Origin: Cinclus cinclus
Taxonomy: Eukaryota; Chordata; Aves; Passeriformes; Cinclidae
Direction: 5' to 3'
Assembly (NCBI RefSeq): GCF_963662255.1
Contig: NC_085052.1
Span: forward strand, 9,321,807-9,385,806
Length of the DNA: 64,000 nucleotides
Both the position numbers and the translations under genes were made by a program. This document shows, piece by piece, positions 11,723 through 23,900 of this stretch (its first letter is position 1; the number at the start of each line of letters is the position of its first letter). Under the pieces are notes generated by a model, which worked only from the letters and a program-made list of their open reading frames with translations, did no database searches and had not been told where the DNA came from.

Positions 11723-12858
11723 GACTAGACTTTCATAGGTCTGATGCATTAGGACCATAACACATCATCTGAGAGAAAGACTTAATAGAGTAATTGCTTT
11801 CTAGACAAGTTGTCTTGCCATTCTTAGTTATTTTCCCCATATTTAAAATCTGTTTCAAATAAGCTTTGTAGGCTCTTTGTTTTCTCTATTTCTGCTTCCC
11901 TCACCATCAGGATAAGTGAATACGTAAGAATTAGGATTTGAATCTGAAGTTATTAGATCTAGCCTAAACAACTCCTAATTTGATGGAAAATGTCTCTTGA
12001 CTTCAAAGATGATTATATTGGGCTGTGCTATATAAATTATCTGTGACGGATCTGGGTAGTTAACCAACTTCCACATGAAACTCTGTTCCATTTCTTAAGT
12101 ACTATTGTAAAATATTTAAAACAATGCCACTATTACATGTCTTCATTAAAATGATTGAAAAGAGCAACTATTATGATCATGATTTTCAGCAGAGTAAAAA
12201 TTTTCCTGTCTAAAAATAAAATTCCTTATAAGACAGGCCCTGGATGCTTGCAGATTTGACTTCTTTGCCATCCGTCCTTAGGCACTTATTAGCCAAGATC
12301 CTCTTTTTCTGTGAAGTCACTTAACTCAGTGTCAGTTTTGTGTAAAAAGAACATGCCTTTCATTAATCCTGCAGTAACAGCTACTGTGCTACCTTGGGTT
12401 CTTCAGCAACACAAAAACGTTTGACAAAAGATTGACTATGACAATTAAAACAGCATCCTTCACTGAAAGTGAAATAGCTACAAAAAGCTGCTTCACTACA
12501 GTGTAAATATCAATCAGGCACAGCTGAATGTGAGCTAATAAATATGTCACTTTCTTTATGCTGCCTGCCTGGAGGAACAATAACAGCTGAGAAGGCAGGT
12601 ATGGAACACCTGGAGCAGATGATTGCATGCTGCTTTCTGGAATCTCTGGCTGTACTTTGAAGCTTGATACAACTATAAAGAATACTGCAGTAAATGTAAA
12701 GTCTAGGGGAAAGGAGGATTAGCAGGACAGGTTATTTTCTCTTCTTCCAAGTCCACCTGCTAAATCTTCATATTTTGATCTGCACTGAAACATCCTAAGA
12801 ACCAGAGAAGCAGCAGAAAGCTATAATCAGAATTGTGTCTTGTCTTAGCCTTTGTGTC

Positions 12859-13050
12859 CTAGAATCAAAGTTTTTTGTTGGAAAATAACTCTAAGATCAA
12901 GTCCAGCCATTAACCCAGCACTGTTGTGTTCTCCACTAAACCATGTCCTCCCCAAAATGTGCCACATCTGCACATTTTCTGAAAACTTCCAGGGAAGATG
13001 ATTTTATTTCAATTCCACCACTTTCCTGCACAGCCTGTCACAATGCCTTG
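12859..13050 (-). mobile_element. CR1 LINE 3' tail, 5'-truncated
   Basis: Reading the minus strand, this is a CR1 tail of a different subfamily from the copy at 8.5 kb. On the plus strand it begins with CTAGAATCAAAG (12859-12870, the complement of the terminal ATTCTATG-type end) and continues through CTCTAAGATCAAGTCCAG (12890-12907), CTAAACCATGTC, AACTTCCAGGGA (12985-12996) and CAGCCTGTCACAATGCCT (13031-13048). About 190 bp survive and none of it is coding. Substitutions and small gaps across the whole length point to an old insertion. Confidence 0.9.
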
Positions 13051-13533
13051 GGAGAGAGCTTGAGAGAAGGAAGGACAGTGCAAGGCTGAGATGTCATGGC
13101 ACACCTGCAATGACTGACACGATTCAGATCCAGCACAGGCACACAGTCAGCAGTAGCTGAAGATGCAAAGTGTGAAGAAATAAGGGAGCAGAAGACTGCT
13201 AGAGTTTGCAGGAAAGCTTACTTCAGGGTGGTATATATGGCAATATCCCCATCACAGGGCAAGGGCGTAAAAACTCTATGGTTTCCCATCACTCAAGCTT
13301 TATCTCACATTCCTCTATCCAACTTTACTGCATCTTTGAGTTCCACAAGTTCAGAGAGAGGTGAAGATTTTTTTCAAGTTCTCTCAATGCAGACTCAGTT
13401 TTACCCTTCTGACTTGTTCCTGGTGAGGGAGCAGGATCCTGAATATTCCACAGCCCCATCATACTCACGCTTCTTACTTCTTCCCTGACTAAAAATGCCT
13501 AATGACTTTTCAGTCAATTAATGTGTTTACTTG
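13051..13533. other. Unique non-coding DNA
   Basis: Nothing recognisable. A plus-strand frame of 86 codons (13228-13488) lies here, without a family resemblance or a splice or promoter context, and is probably chance. Confidence 0.55.
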
Positions 13534-13649
13534 CTACCTATCTCTAGCTTTTCTCTGATGGGTATCAATGCTGCAATATATAGTAAACACCCTACCTATC
13601 TCTAGCTTTTCTCTGATGGGTATCAATGCTGCAATATATAGTAAACACC
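13534..13649. repeat. Exact 58-bp tandem duplication
   Basis: Two adjacent copies (13534-13591 and 13592-13649), each beginning CTACCTATCTC and ending GTAAACACC, are identical at all 58 positions. The unit is not low-complexity. Exact identity means either a recent duplication (possibly polymorphic in the population) or an assembly or read-joining artefact. Confidence 0.97.
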
Positions 13650-16271
13650 TTGGTCTGTCAGGCTGAAACCTGTATGACTCTAAAAACCCTTAGAAAAATT
13701 TTAATAAGCTAGTAGAAACACTACCTTCATTGCAGTAATTGAGATGAAAATGAGATTGTGACAAATTGATCAGCTGTCCAGCAGGTGAGGCAGTCATAGA
13801 AGAGAAAACTGGGGGGGGGGGAAAGAGAAAACCAAATAAAAGCCAACAAAAAAGCAGATTCACCAGTCTTTCATGTGAGCAAATAGCAATGTATTTGGCA
13901 TGCTGATTGACTCTCTATCAATCTGTTTTCTGTGTGCCTTCCAAATCACTACAAATATTTGCCTCCTGCTAACAGGCAAATAGCAGGTCAATGCTGGAAA
14001 ACAGATTGTTTGTTTTAAAGTGAAAATTGAATATTTTTTTTTTCTGGATGCAAAAAACTAGCAAAAGGGTAGCAGAGGTCAAACAGCAATTATCACAGTA
14101 CTTTTGGCAACTGAGATTGGAGGAAAGATGTGAGGGAGGTAGTTAATACTGATGCAAAGCTGGCTTGGTTCTGAATGCTGACACCATAAATAAGCACACC
14201 TTGATAGTGAGGAAATTTGAGTTATTCTGGACAGGCAGTTTCTGCCTCAAGAGCATCTCAACATAGTCTATCCAGCTGTCTCACTTATAAGCTACATGGG
14301 AGGAAGGAGCAGTGGTACCATGCTGTGTTGAAAAATAAAAAAATGAGAAAACTTTCATTCACATGGGTAGGAAGCTTGCCAGCTCCTCCCTTCTCTCCCT
14401 CCTTCCTTGAATGTATTCATATTTTATTGTTTCACTTTTACTGGGTGACCTGGCTCATATGTTTTTGACACACTAGAAATGAAACTTTCTCAGTGCAAGT
14501 GGAAGTGTTTTAGAGGAGTCTGCTACAGCCAGGAAGGGAGCTTTGGTCCGTGATGGGGAGAGATGAAAGGGGTGAACAAAAATGATGTGAATAATTCATT
14601 CAGGTGCCATGTGGATCCTGAACCAGCCTGAACACACTGTTTGGTTTGCATTCGTAATATTTCGTTAGCTGCTGCAGAGATGAACAAGGCAAAGTCATTA
14701 AATTTGTTGTAATGTTGTTGTAAATACCACTTGGTTGTATTACTATGCAGAGACACTTACTCCAAAGGACTTTGAGAGTTTTCCTCCCAGCCTGGGGGAA
14801 TAGCTTGGAGACCAACTTCAGTCTCCCATCCCCCAGCTCATAAAATGTGAAAAAGCCAACAGAGGTTTCAGTGTAGGTGAGTATGTGAGTCCCTGCAGAA
14901 GAGAGCTCAAGAAAAAGAAATCTTTTCAGTAAATGCTAAACAATGCTCTCCCAGTGCGTGCCACAATAGCTACAATCTCTAATCAAGTTAGAGTTCTACT
15001 CACCATAACTGATGCCTCAAAAAGGAGTTTTTACTGAACTATGCAATTCAGCCAAGTCCAAGCAGCCAGGACCTCATTGTGCAAGTGTACTGAATCTAGC
15101 CGTGAGGAGTTGAGCCTGCTCAGGTCCTGGTGGTTCCTGCTACTCAAAGTGAAAATTTAGAAGACAGATTTTGGCTAAAAAAAAAATCAGTTGAATTTTG
15201 GACAAAAAATCTCCCCTACAGTGTTGACTCACTTATCCTAGTTGAGAATACTTTTAATGGTGAACAATTTAATTTGGAATGTTTTGTGACCTTTGCAAGG
15301 AATATATTTGTAAATAACTGTGGGGTTTTAGCATTCCTGCAGAGCCTACCCCATGTCTTCTTAGCTGTTAACAGATTGCTCAGGTTTTATGTGACTGTTT
15401 CAATACTCAGCTGACACAACACCCTTATCACAGGATCCCTTAATACCTATTCTGTCTCTCACTGTCTGTGAAATGAAAAACATTGTTTTGTCTGGATTTA
15501 AAGAGATAAATTACAAAGGTGTGCATAAGCTGTAGACTGCGGTGAAGGAATCTTCAAGAAATCAGGTTCACTTGTTGAAAAGCTTCTCTGAGTTTTGATG
15601 CTGATGTAAAATGAACAGGTTAGGCTTACGCGTTTGGCAAAACAGATCCAAAGCTTTTTCTGCCCTGGGTTCCTCTTGTTTTTTTCTTCCTTCCCAGTGG
15701 CTGGAGTGCAGAGGAGTGCATTGCCTCTTGCTGTCTCTGAGGCGATGAACCTGGTAGTTTAGCTCCAGTCATAGAAAATTACAACTGCAGTTGCAGGGGT
15801 TGTGAGTTCAGGCTCTGTGGATGACTCAGCCCAGAGCAAGTTGTCATGTGAGCCAACCTTGTAACCTGAGTGGGTTGTAAAAGGGACTGGAAGAGGGCCT
15901 GGTTATTTACTCTGTGCACAGTGTGCCATTAAATAGGAAAATTTCCTGAAATGTCATGCCAGTTCCTGTGACTATTTTAGATTAACTGTGTTAAATTCAT
16001 GGCAATTGTGCTCAGAAAATACAAACATAAAAATCCTTGTTTTTCAAGAGGAGAAATAGACACTTTGTACAAATCCATGCCCAGCTCTGCTTCAGCACTA
16101 AATAGCATAGCTCAAAGGTAGACCAAGGGTTTGGAGGACTCTGACCTAATTCAGACTTGTGATTGTAAGAGAGGAATTCTCTCCACTGAGCACACAAAAG
16201 GCAAACAGTTGTAAAGAGAGAGGGGAAGAATGGGCAAGACAGAGGCAAAGGAAAGGTCCTGGCTTTGATAG
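13650..16271. other. Unique non-coding DNA
   Basis: Unique AT-rich sequence with a G11 run (13811-13821) and a T10 run (14034-14043). Overlapping minus-strand frames at 14523-14756 and 14600-14815 and a plus-strand frame at 15130-15414 are below 95 codons and look like chance. I recognise no other element. Confidence 0.5.
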
Positions 16272-16422
16272 TCATAGAATGTTTTGGGTTGGAAGCGACC
16301 TCAGAGATTACCTTCTTCCAATACCCCTTCCACGGGCAGGACACTTCCCACTAGACCAGGATGCCCAAAGCCCCATGCAACCTGGCCTTGAACACTTTCA
16401 GGGATGGAGCATCCACAACTTT
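16272..16422 (-). mobile_element. CR1 LINE 3' tail, 5'-truncated
   Basis: The minus strand gives a clear CR1 3' tail. On the plus strand it runs TCATAGAATGTTTTGGGTTGG (from 16272), then the segments GAAGCGACCTCAGAGAT, CACTTCCCACTAGACCAGGA (16342-16361), CCAACCTGGCC-like CAACCTGGCCTTGAACACTT (16379-16398) and CAGGGATGGAGCATCCACAA (16399-16418). This is one of the best preserved CR1 fragments in the window and is probably the youngest. The open frames overlapping it (16012-16344 minus, 16159-16437 plus) are explained by the repeat. No coding part of the element remains. Confidence 0.95.
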
Positions 16423-17068
16423 TCTTTTATGTCATAAATTTCATCCCCAGAAATCTCAAATAGCTTAATAAGGGAAGAAGATACCATTTGCTGCATTTTA
16501 CAAGGAGATGAACTGAAGCTATGATTTCGTATAAGGCAGTACTCCTGGCTGTCAGGGACGGTTCCAGGGTGGTTGTATATTTTTAGTTTACATGGATGAT
16601 GGAGGAAAGTATATGGCAATGGCACCACCTTTCTGGAACAGAAATTCAAGTGGTGTGTGAGTCATGACAGGGACAGAGACATGACTTTTGGGGAGAAAGT
16701 GTGGGCAGAAATGGGGTACTGCAGTGACCAAAGCTAATTCAGGTCCATATAAACCCATTTCAATTTTTGTATGAACATCTGGTTGTGTTCTCACTGAACC
16801 CTTGCAGTTAAGAGAATAGTATTGCTGCAAAGGCCGTGTCCAGGCTCTCAAGGGTACTGCTGCCTACTGACACCACCTACACGCAAGTTTTGTGGCCACC
16901 TACCAGCACTTATATCTGCTGACAATCCGACTCTGAAAACTGTCACTGATTCTGCTCCTGAATTTCATTGTATTGATGTATTTTTTAAGGAGTTGCTTAG
17001 TCAGGAGTGCAGTCTGTCACACTAACTTCAGCCCCGGCCATCTCTCATCTAAAGTCAATAGCAAATTT
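16423..17068. other. Unique non-coding DNA
   Basis: No repeat or gene recognised. The minus-strand frames at 16398-16649 and 16588-16851 overlap each other in different frames and match nothing I know. Confidence 0.55.
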
Positions 17069-17134
17069 CTATAAATTTCAAATAGAAATCAGAGCGATGC
17101 TCTATAAATTTCAAGTAGAAATCAGGACTATGCT
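17069..17134. repeat. Diverged 33-bp tandem duplication
   Basis: Two adjacent 33-bp units start CTATAAATTTCAA (17069) and CTATAAATTTCAA (17102) and end GATGCT and TATGCT. They differ at four positions, so this duplication is older than the one at 13.5 kb. Confidence 0.9.
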
Positions 17135-18574
17135 CAGGTGACAGACATCTGCTTTGGGATGGCATAAGCAGTGTACTCAGCTCTGTTAGACCTGTTAGGG
17201 AAAAAGAAAACCAAACCAGTCTAGGAGGAGGAAGTCATGTTGAATCTAAAGCAATTGATCTGTGTTTTCATGTGCTTGAGTGGCTTATGTGGTGAAGCAA
17301 AAGGCAGTGAGGTGTTTTGGAAACAGTAAGTTTGTTTTCCCAATTTTGCATTTACAATCAGAATAGGAATCTTAATGGAAACCATGCACCAGGAGTAACC
17401 ATATTTTATTTACATTTAGAAATGAAAAACAGTGGTGCATGTCAAGTGCCCCTTCAAACAATCATGCTGCCCAAAATCTGTTTATTTTATGTATGGTAGA
17501 AGTTCACTGGAAGGATTTATGTGGTATGTCAGAAGATAGAGCCACGGGTAAATGGAAAAAATGCAAAACACAAACAGTGTAGAAATTTTATGGGCAAAGT
17601 CTGTTGCTTGCTCTTTGCTTTCTGGGGCTTTTTCCAAGAAGATTATTTGACTGTTTGAGCATTCTTAAAAGTCTGAATTTTTATTTGCTGTTATTGTTGT
17701 GAGCGCTGCTGAAGGAAAAACTCCATTTCATCCCAGATAGCTTAGCTGATATTGGGTTTGTAGGTTTAAAATTTGATCAGGGACTGTGAACTCCATGAAA
17801 ATTGCAGGAGGGGTCAAATATATACAAAAAAAATCATATATATGTATCTATGTGTATGTATCTTTATACTGTTCTCAGTGTCCTGTAATTTAATATCCAC
17901 CTTCCTTCTGGCACATTCAGCCCATGTGGGTAAAATCAATAAAACTAGTTTTAAAATGTGGTCTCTGAAAACACCTGTGATTACCCATACAGAAACAGAC
18001 CTTAAATCTCTTGACCGTGGACAAATTGTTCAGCTATTCTCCTCAGATATGTCTTCCTGCCTCATAGATCTTCCCTGTTCCCTATCTCTTGGAAAACTTT
18101 CTGGCTGTGTCTGGGATTGCTGTATCAGAGACCAAAGCCACACAGGTTTCCTTTCCCTTCCCAAAGGGGCAGGTTCTGCTTCCTTAGCACAGGTGAGCAC
18201 TGTCTACAGCAATGACTACAGAGAAATCTCAACTGGCTTTTGCTCTAAACCATGGGGATGCACTAACACTGCAGATCCAACAAAATCAGAAAATCCGAGA
18301 TGGTGTTTCCCATAATTGAGCAAATCAGGGAAGTCTTCAAATAGCAGGAGGGGTTTAAGAGAAACCCTCATTTTAGTAAGAAGATACCCAAATCAGCTGT
18401 GTATCAATGAGCTGGGTAATAGAATAATTCTAATCACTACTGCTGATACTTGACAAGTTTATTTAGAACTTTTACTTTAGTAATTATACTTTGCCCTTGT
18501 GAAAGCTGTGACAAGCCTTTTCCCAGCAAGGTGTTTAGCAAAGGTCTCATCAGCTTCACTGAGATGAGTAGTTC
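17135..18574. other. Unique non-coding DNA with the longest chance frame
   Basis: The 180-codon plus-strand frame at 17773-18315 lies here. It opens with TTG. Its first ATG (codon 24) falls inside a TATG/TGTA microsatellite (about 17825-17865) that encodes the hydrophobic Tyr/Met/Leu/Cys segment. I see no domain, no repeat of cysteine spacing, no promoter and no splice context. It could in principle be an orphan gene, but chance is the simpler reading. The remainder of the block holds nothing recognisable. Confidence 0.5.
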
Positions 18575-18650
18575 TGATTTCCATGACGCATCCACCTAGT
18601 GCAGCCCCTCCTGTCAAGCAGTGGCCAATAGCAGATGCCTCCTGGAAGAC
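18575..18650 (-). mobile_element. Possible ancient CR1/L3-type LINE 3' fragment
   Basis: On the minus strand the segment GAGGCATCTGCTATTGGCCA (18645-18626) is followed by CTGCTTGACAGGAGGGGCTG and ACTAGGTGGATG. This follows the order seen in the 3' ends of old CR1/L3 elements (GAAGCATCTGG, a TGGCCACTG core, ACAGGATACTGGGCTAGATGGAC). The similarity is patchy and the terminal repeat is gone. The minus-strand frame 18477-18698 running through it is a by-product. Confidence 0.55.
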
Positions 18651-20659
18651 ATAAAACAAGATGACTGTAAGATGATCCTTTTCCCAAAATGCTCTCATAA
18701 CCCTCAGGAAATTGTGGTTGAGAGATTTCCTGTGCCAGAGGTATATTTCTGTATTTCAATAGCTCTCCATGGGCTTGTCAGCATATCCAGAGTTTACTCA
18801 CTGACTCCCAAGAAGACTTAGAATATATTCTCACATGGGTATTTTGAGACATAACCACTCAGTACACTCAATTGACTGTAATAATAAGTTAGCACCCTTC
18901 AGGGACTGTACTTTCTACTACCAACAAAAGAAGACAAGGAAGGAAATATTGCCTGAATTTGATAACATCCATCATCCATGGGTTCTCTGTGTTGTTCTCA
19001 GCAGCAGGGATGGCAATTAGGTTGTTATCTGGCTGGTTTCCCAAAAGGCCTGTCTGGTTCTGCTGTGGAGTCACCTGTCCCTGTCAGGGCTGTGACAAAT
19101 GGCACTTTACCAGCACCGCAGTGTTTGGCCAAGCAAGGTGTTTCTTAGATGGGGCTGTGAGACATACGTGGCCAGCCTCACCCAGAGGAAAGCAGTGCAA
19201 AGGTCCTGGCTTGGTCCTGGAGCCAGTGAGGGCTGCAATGAGGTGAGAGTAACTAAGCATCATTCTGGGAAGGAGCACTGTAATCTCTCTGAATCAGTAG
19301 TTAACTAATTTAGTAACTGGGGAGGGGTAGAATTTTAAACAAATCATACATAAAATTATTTTTTAAAGTCAACCACAAGGTCTGAAATAAAGTTGTATGT
19401 TCATGAAGCAGGTCAAAAGCAGCACTAACAAATAAGCAATGACAATTAGGAAATGTAGGGGGTAAGTCATGCAAAAGTGAGTTCAAGAAAAATAAAGTAC
19501 TGATGATTCTCTGTTGACATTTACCAGCATTTGAGTTTCTCTCTAACATCTGTTTCTGAGTGAGGCATCATTTCAAAGCCATTCATTCAGAGTAGATGAA
19601 ATATTTAGCTATTATAAGACTTGGTTTTCTTACTCTTCAGTGATAGCTTTCATCTATTGAGATCTGCCTATCTATACTCTTTTTATTCATTAGTGAGAGA
19701 TAGTTGACTTGCTGCAAGGATATTCACTGAAGATATAACAAGATCATTTATTTGTGCTATATATTGACTTGACAGTTATTCAGAGTCAGACAAGCTTTCT
19801 CAGGGATAAGAGAAGCACACTTTGTCCAGCCTTTCTGTCTCTTACAACACTCCTTTCAGAAACCCACTCATGCCACCAAAGATGCAGATCCTTAGATAAT
19901 CCTGGTCTTGCAGCTAAAGAGATGAAAGAGAGAAGATTCTTGAACGAAGACCAATACAGCCAGGGGGAACCCTATAATTTGCCCAGAGCAGCTTCCCTCT
20001 TCTTTGATTCCAAGTTCTGTTATTTTAGGAAGTTGGGGGTGTAAGTTTTTTCTCTCTGGTATTTTAATATAGTTCTGTGATATTTCTTCAACAAAATTAT
20101 GCCATATGCATCTGCTGCAGGATTTTCATCCACTTAACTTTCTGTAATCCACATACTTTTTCTCATATTTGAATGATATGCAATAAAGAGTTGTATTCAT
20201 TATAACTTTCATAACAGCAATGAGTATGTTTTGAATGAAAGAGGGATTGCAAGCATTTTTCAAAATAGAAATAGATGTAGTCATATGCTTTAGAAACTTG
20301 GTTTCTTTACTCCAACTCAAAATTAGAACCAAAAAAGCCCAGAATATTTTATGGCTTTTTGAGCTTTTGGAGTTTCATTGAAAGAGAAAATTCAGAGTGA
20401 AGCACAAAGAACAGGATGAACAGTTCAATAGCAATCTGAAATTTTAATTTTAGTAGTGTCTAAAGAAATACAAAAACAATTCTAATTAGTTTTGATTGAA
20501 ATGTGCCTCTACAAGAGTAATTTTTGCCTTGCAGAGAGGTCCATCCATGATTCCTATCTTTGCTTAGCAAATACATCTTCCTTTTTATACTATGCAAAAA
20601 ACTTAGGGCTGAGGGCTAACCATAAACACAACTAAAATATGCACATCTCCAGGTCAGCT
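18651..20659. other. Unique non-coding DNA
   Basis: Several overlapping frames on both strands (18835-19308) reflect a locally stop-poor sequence, not a gene: they shift frame every 60-95 codons and show no shared product. From about 20040 to 20660 the sequence becomes strongly AT-rich. No repeat or RNA gene recognised. Confidence 0.5.
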
Positions 20660-20970
20660 GTTTGTCAGGATGCTGTTGGAATCGTGGTCACGGCCTCTGC
20701 TTTGTGGTTTGCAGTGTTGTGGCAGAGCTATCTGCAGCTCGGGGGGGATTGAGGTACATGGGTGACAGGAACTGCTGCTCACCCTCTGGCTGGCACAGGG
20801 ACACCAAATCCAACCTCACTCTTTGCAGCCAGACCCAGGTGCCCTGCATCTGCTCTGCTTTCTCTGCATGGCAGCCCTGTCCCAGCCAGGATTTGGATCT
20901 CCATCCTCCACTCCTCCTCCATCTCCTTCCTGCACTGCAGGAATTGCTCTGCAGATCCTGTGTGTGAATT
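20660..20970. other. Locally GC-richer segment
   Basis: This segment is richer in C and G than its surroundings and carries overlapping frames on both strands (20662-20967 and 20762-20980 plus; 20688-21011 minus). Most of the dinucleotides are CA/TG/CT, with few CpGs, so it is not a CpG island. The long frames follow from the lack of TA-containing stop codons. I do not recognise an exon or a repeat in it. Confidence 0.5.
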
Positions 20971-23900
20971 ATACTTTTGACAAACATTGAGATGCTGCTA
21001 TCTATTTTCATCAGGCAACGGATGAAATATTTTCTCTTCCATTTAGCAGCCTAAACAAATGCATTTACCATGAATATCCACATATGCAGCTGCAAGTCAC
21101 CTACCTGTTAACTGGGAAATACACACAGCAAGAACTGCACAGCTGCACACCCAGTTCCCTGGGCAAACTTTCAAGGTCCTTGTCCTGTGACACAAAGAGA
21201 GTGCTATATTCTTCCATGAGAGCCCCAGCCAAGCAAATACCAATTTCCCAAGTAGGAAACACTCCAGTGCTCCCAGCCAGCTGAAAAAGCTCTCTTAGAA
21301 AAATTGCATTGATTACTTCGCAGCCTAAAGTTGTAAGGATCTATAGATTCAGTAATAAACTTGTAGTGTTTTTGGCAATTATTCTTTTCCCTTCATCCTC
21401 TTTGCCCAATATGTTGCCTTATGCTAACTGATCATATCAAACCAAGGTTAGACATATTCTTTTCCAAATTGCAAAGAAAAACATGAAACAAAAATCAAGA
21501 AGAGTATAAAAGGAGCTACCAAGAAGTTTCCCTCTCAAAAAAACATGCATTTTTCCTTCAAACTTGCTGTTCTTCTATGGCATATGACACATTGATCTTC
21601 AAATTCCCATATGAAAGATGAAAATGGGCAATAATACTTTAGATATTAGTCACTTTAGGGGCTTGGAGACTAATTTTCTTTTAAGCTGCTCAGGAAAAGC
21701 TGATCTGATCAAATAGATTAATTTTAGGAGGAAATAAATACACAAAAACTTTAGTAAAGGTCTCTAGTTTGCAATATGACGTTTACAACACAACATGGGC
21801 AATGAATAGTGAGGACTAAAAAAATAATATTGGGGGGTGTTAAGCCTTTCACACAAATATATTTTCAGAAAGTTTATTCTGAAGTAATACAAGAAAAGTT
21901 CAGAGGCTGTCCAGTGTCCTTAGGATATATGTCTCTAAGAAACAAAATTTGCAGGAAAACAAGATCTGAGGCATACAGTTGTCTCACAGATCCTTTTTAT
22001 CTGGTGCTTTTTAGTCTGAGGCTTTGGTCTTCTTACCAACAAACTTTGCTTATGTCTCTCTCTGCAGCAGCCAAAGGTTCTGTAGGCTGTAACTGTAAGA
22101 GGGAATGTAATTCTCCAACTTTATCTCAGCATTTGAATAGGAAAATACAACTGTTGCCAGCTTTTCCAGGTCTTATTTTGTCCCTGTAGAATGAAATTTA
22201 CCCATTTGGAACTTCTCTTCAGGTTAAGCAGCTGACAATTACTTCAACATTTTAAAAAGTAGGAAAGACCTGGCTTATTAAATAATTGCAAATACTCCTG
22301 CTGCCTTTAATGATCTTTGAATCAAGCTGAAATTGTGGCTAAAGGTTAAAACTCGGTTCATATCTAGTTGGAAGTAGATGAAATTTCCTACAGTGCAGGG
22401 TGAAGATTCTTCATTTCTACTCTTGAAAAGATGTTCAAACATGAACACTTCAAGTGAGAAGACGTTTTTAAAAATATAATGGGTAAGGAAGAAAATTATA
22501 TGCTGCCAATCAACATTGCTCTGTGGAAAAGAGGTCTGGTAACCAAAACCTAATTTGTTCTTTGACAAGAATGCACAGCTGGATGATAAAGGTGCCTCTC
22601 AAGATGTAATAATCTTAGAATGAGGTATTGGTACAGCTGATCCTGTCTGGGAGTGTGGGAAAGAATTGATTATCCCTTTATTTCAACCAGTTGTACTTTC
22701 TGTTAATCCATGATGTTACTCTTTCTTTTAGTGTTTGAAATCGAATTGTCTTCATTTGATTAAACATCAGAACCTATGTTCAATGTATGTACAATGTATG
22801 GCCTAAAAGTGACTGAAAAATCTTAACAGAGACCTATCAAGGGGAAATCATTAGCAAAATGGGTGGTCCCTTGGCAGATTGGGAGTGATTCTGCCTGGGG
22901 TATGTGTTTCATCAAAGAGTTTCGGGGAAGTAAAAAGTCATTTTTAAGTATGGACAAAACCTGATATCCTCTTAAGTAAAAATGAGGGCAAGACTATGAT
23001 GTGCAGGGATCTAACATCATTTATCTATCATCTGACCTATTCAAGTCACATCAAAAAGGTCTTCTGCAAAATGGTACGTTACAATATCTTGGAAAACAGG
23101 GATCCCAAAGAGGGATGTAGGAGTTGTATTCAGGAAATAAATTGATGTAACTGCTCAATAACATGGGAAATCTCTTTAAGAATTTTACAAATGCCTTTTG
23201 AAAGATGTAGGTTATAGCTGAAGTAGAGAGACGTAAAAAAACCTTCACTTCTTAAAATCCAGTTCTCACTTTCTATCATTCTTGGCTTACCTAAACAGTA
23301 TAATAAACAGGAGAAAGCAGTGAATTAATTTAGGACATCAAAGCTCAATTTTTGCAGTATGGTGAGTTAAATCCTGCAATACAATTTGCACAAAGAGCAG
23401 ATCTATGTTGTGCAAAGAACCTCCAAATTAAAGTTATCCTGACCTGTAAATCCAGATCACATGGAAAAACACTTTACAGAGATATTACCTTGATTCTCAG
23501 AAGCAGCTAGAAAGTCCTGCCTTGAGGGACTGTCTCAGAGCAGTATTTTCTGTAGTCACAGTGTAGAAAACAGTGTGCAGTACAATTCTATTTAATCTGG
23601 AAAAGTTATCAAACCAGAGACAGTCTAGTGGTAAATAAGCAAAAATATTTGCTGAAGTGATGGAGGTCAATAATCACCTAATTAACTGCGTAGAGCCATG
23701 GTGTCTTTTTTACCTCTTGAGGACTCCATATCAAATTATGAGCCTGATAGTAACTTCTTGGGCAATGCTAAAACCTCTGGCATGCCTCTGAATATGAGGA
23801 CTTGGCTAGAACACCCTTATGTCTGTAAAAATATGGAACTCATAGAATTCTTTTGAGCATCAGTTCCCAGCATGGACTCTCATATTTCACAAGGTGACCC

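Larger units (their letters stand above)
8713..12858. other. Unique non-coding DNA with two possible ancient repeat relics
   Basis: Unique AT-rich sequence. Weak repeat relics are listed separately at 9010-9056 and 11675-11722. An AGC trinucleotide run of about five units lies at 10985-11000. The segment 11500-11600 and the segment 12360-12640 are dense in homeodomain-like TAATTA/CAATTA words and are discussed as possible conserved elements. The open frames (for example 10278-10559 minus and 12389-12628 minus) are under 95 codons and resemble no known family. Confidence 0.5.

Noticed and set aside
16012..16437. Frames of 110 (minus) and 92 (plus) codons
   Set aside because: Both run into the CR1 tail at 16272-16422 and are explained by it.
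20662..21011. Overlapping frames of 101 and 107 codons on opposite strands
   Set aside because: They reflect a locally GC-richer, stop-poor stretch. Neither strand shows a domain, codon signal or CpG island.
21809..22189. 126-codon plus-strand frame
   Set aside because: No family resemblance, no promoter or splice context, and a length within chance expectation for 64 kb.
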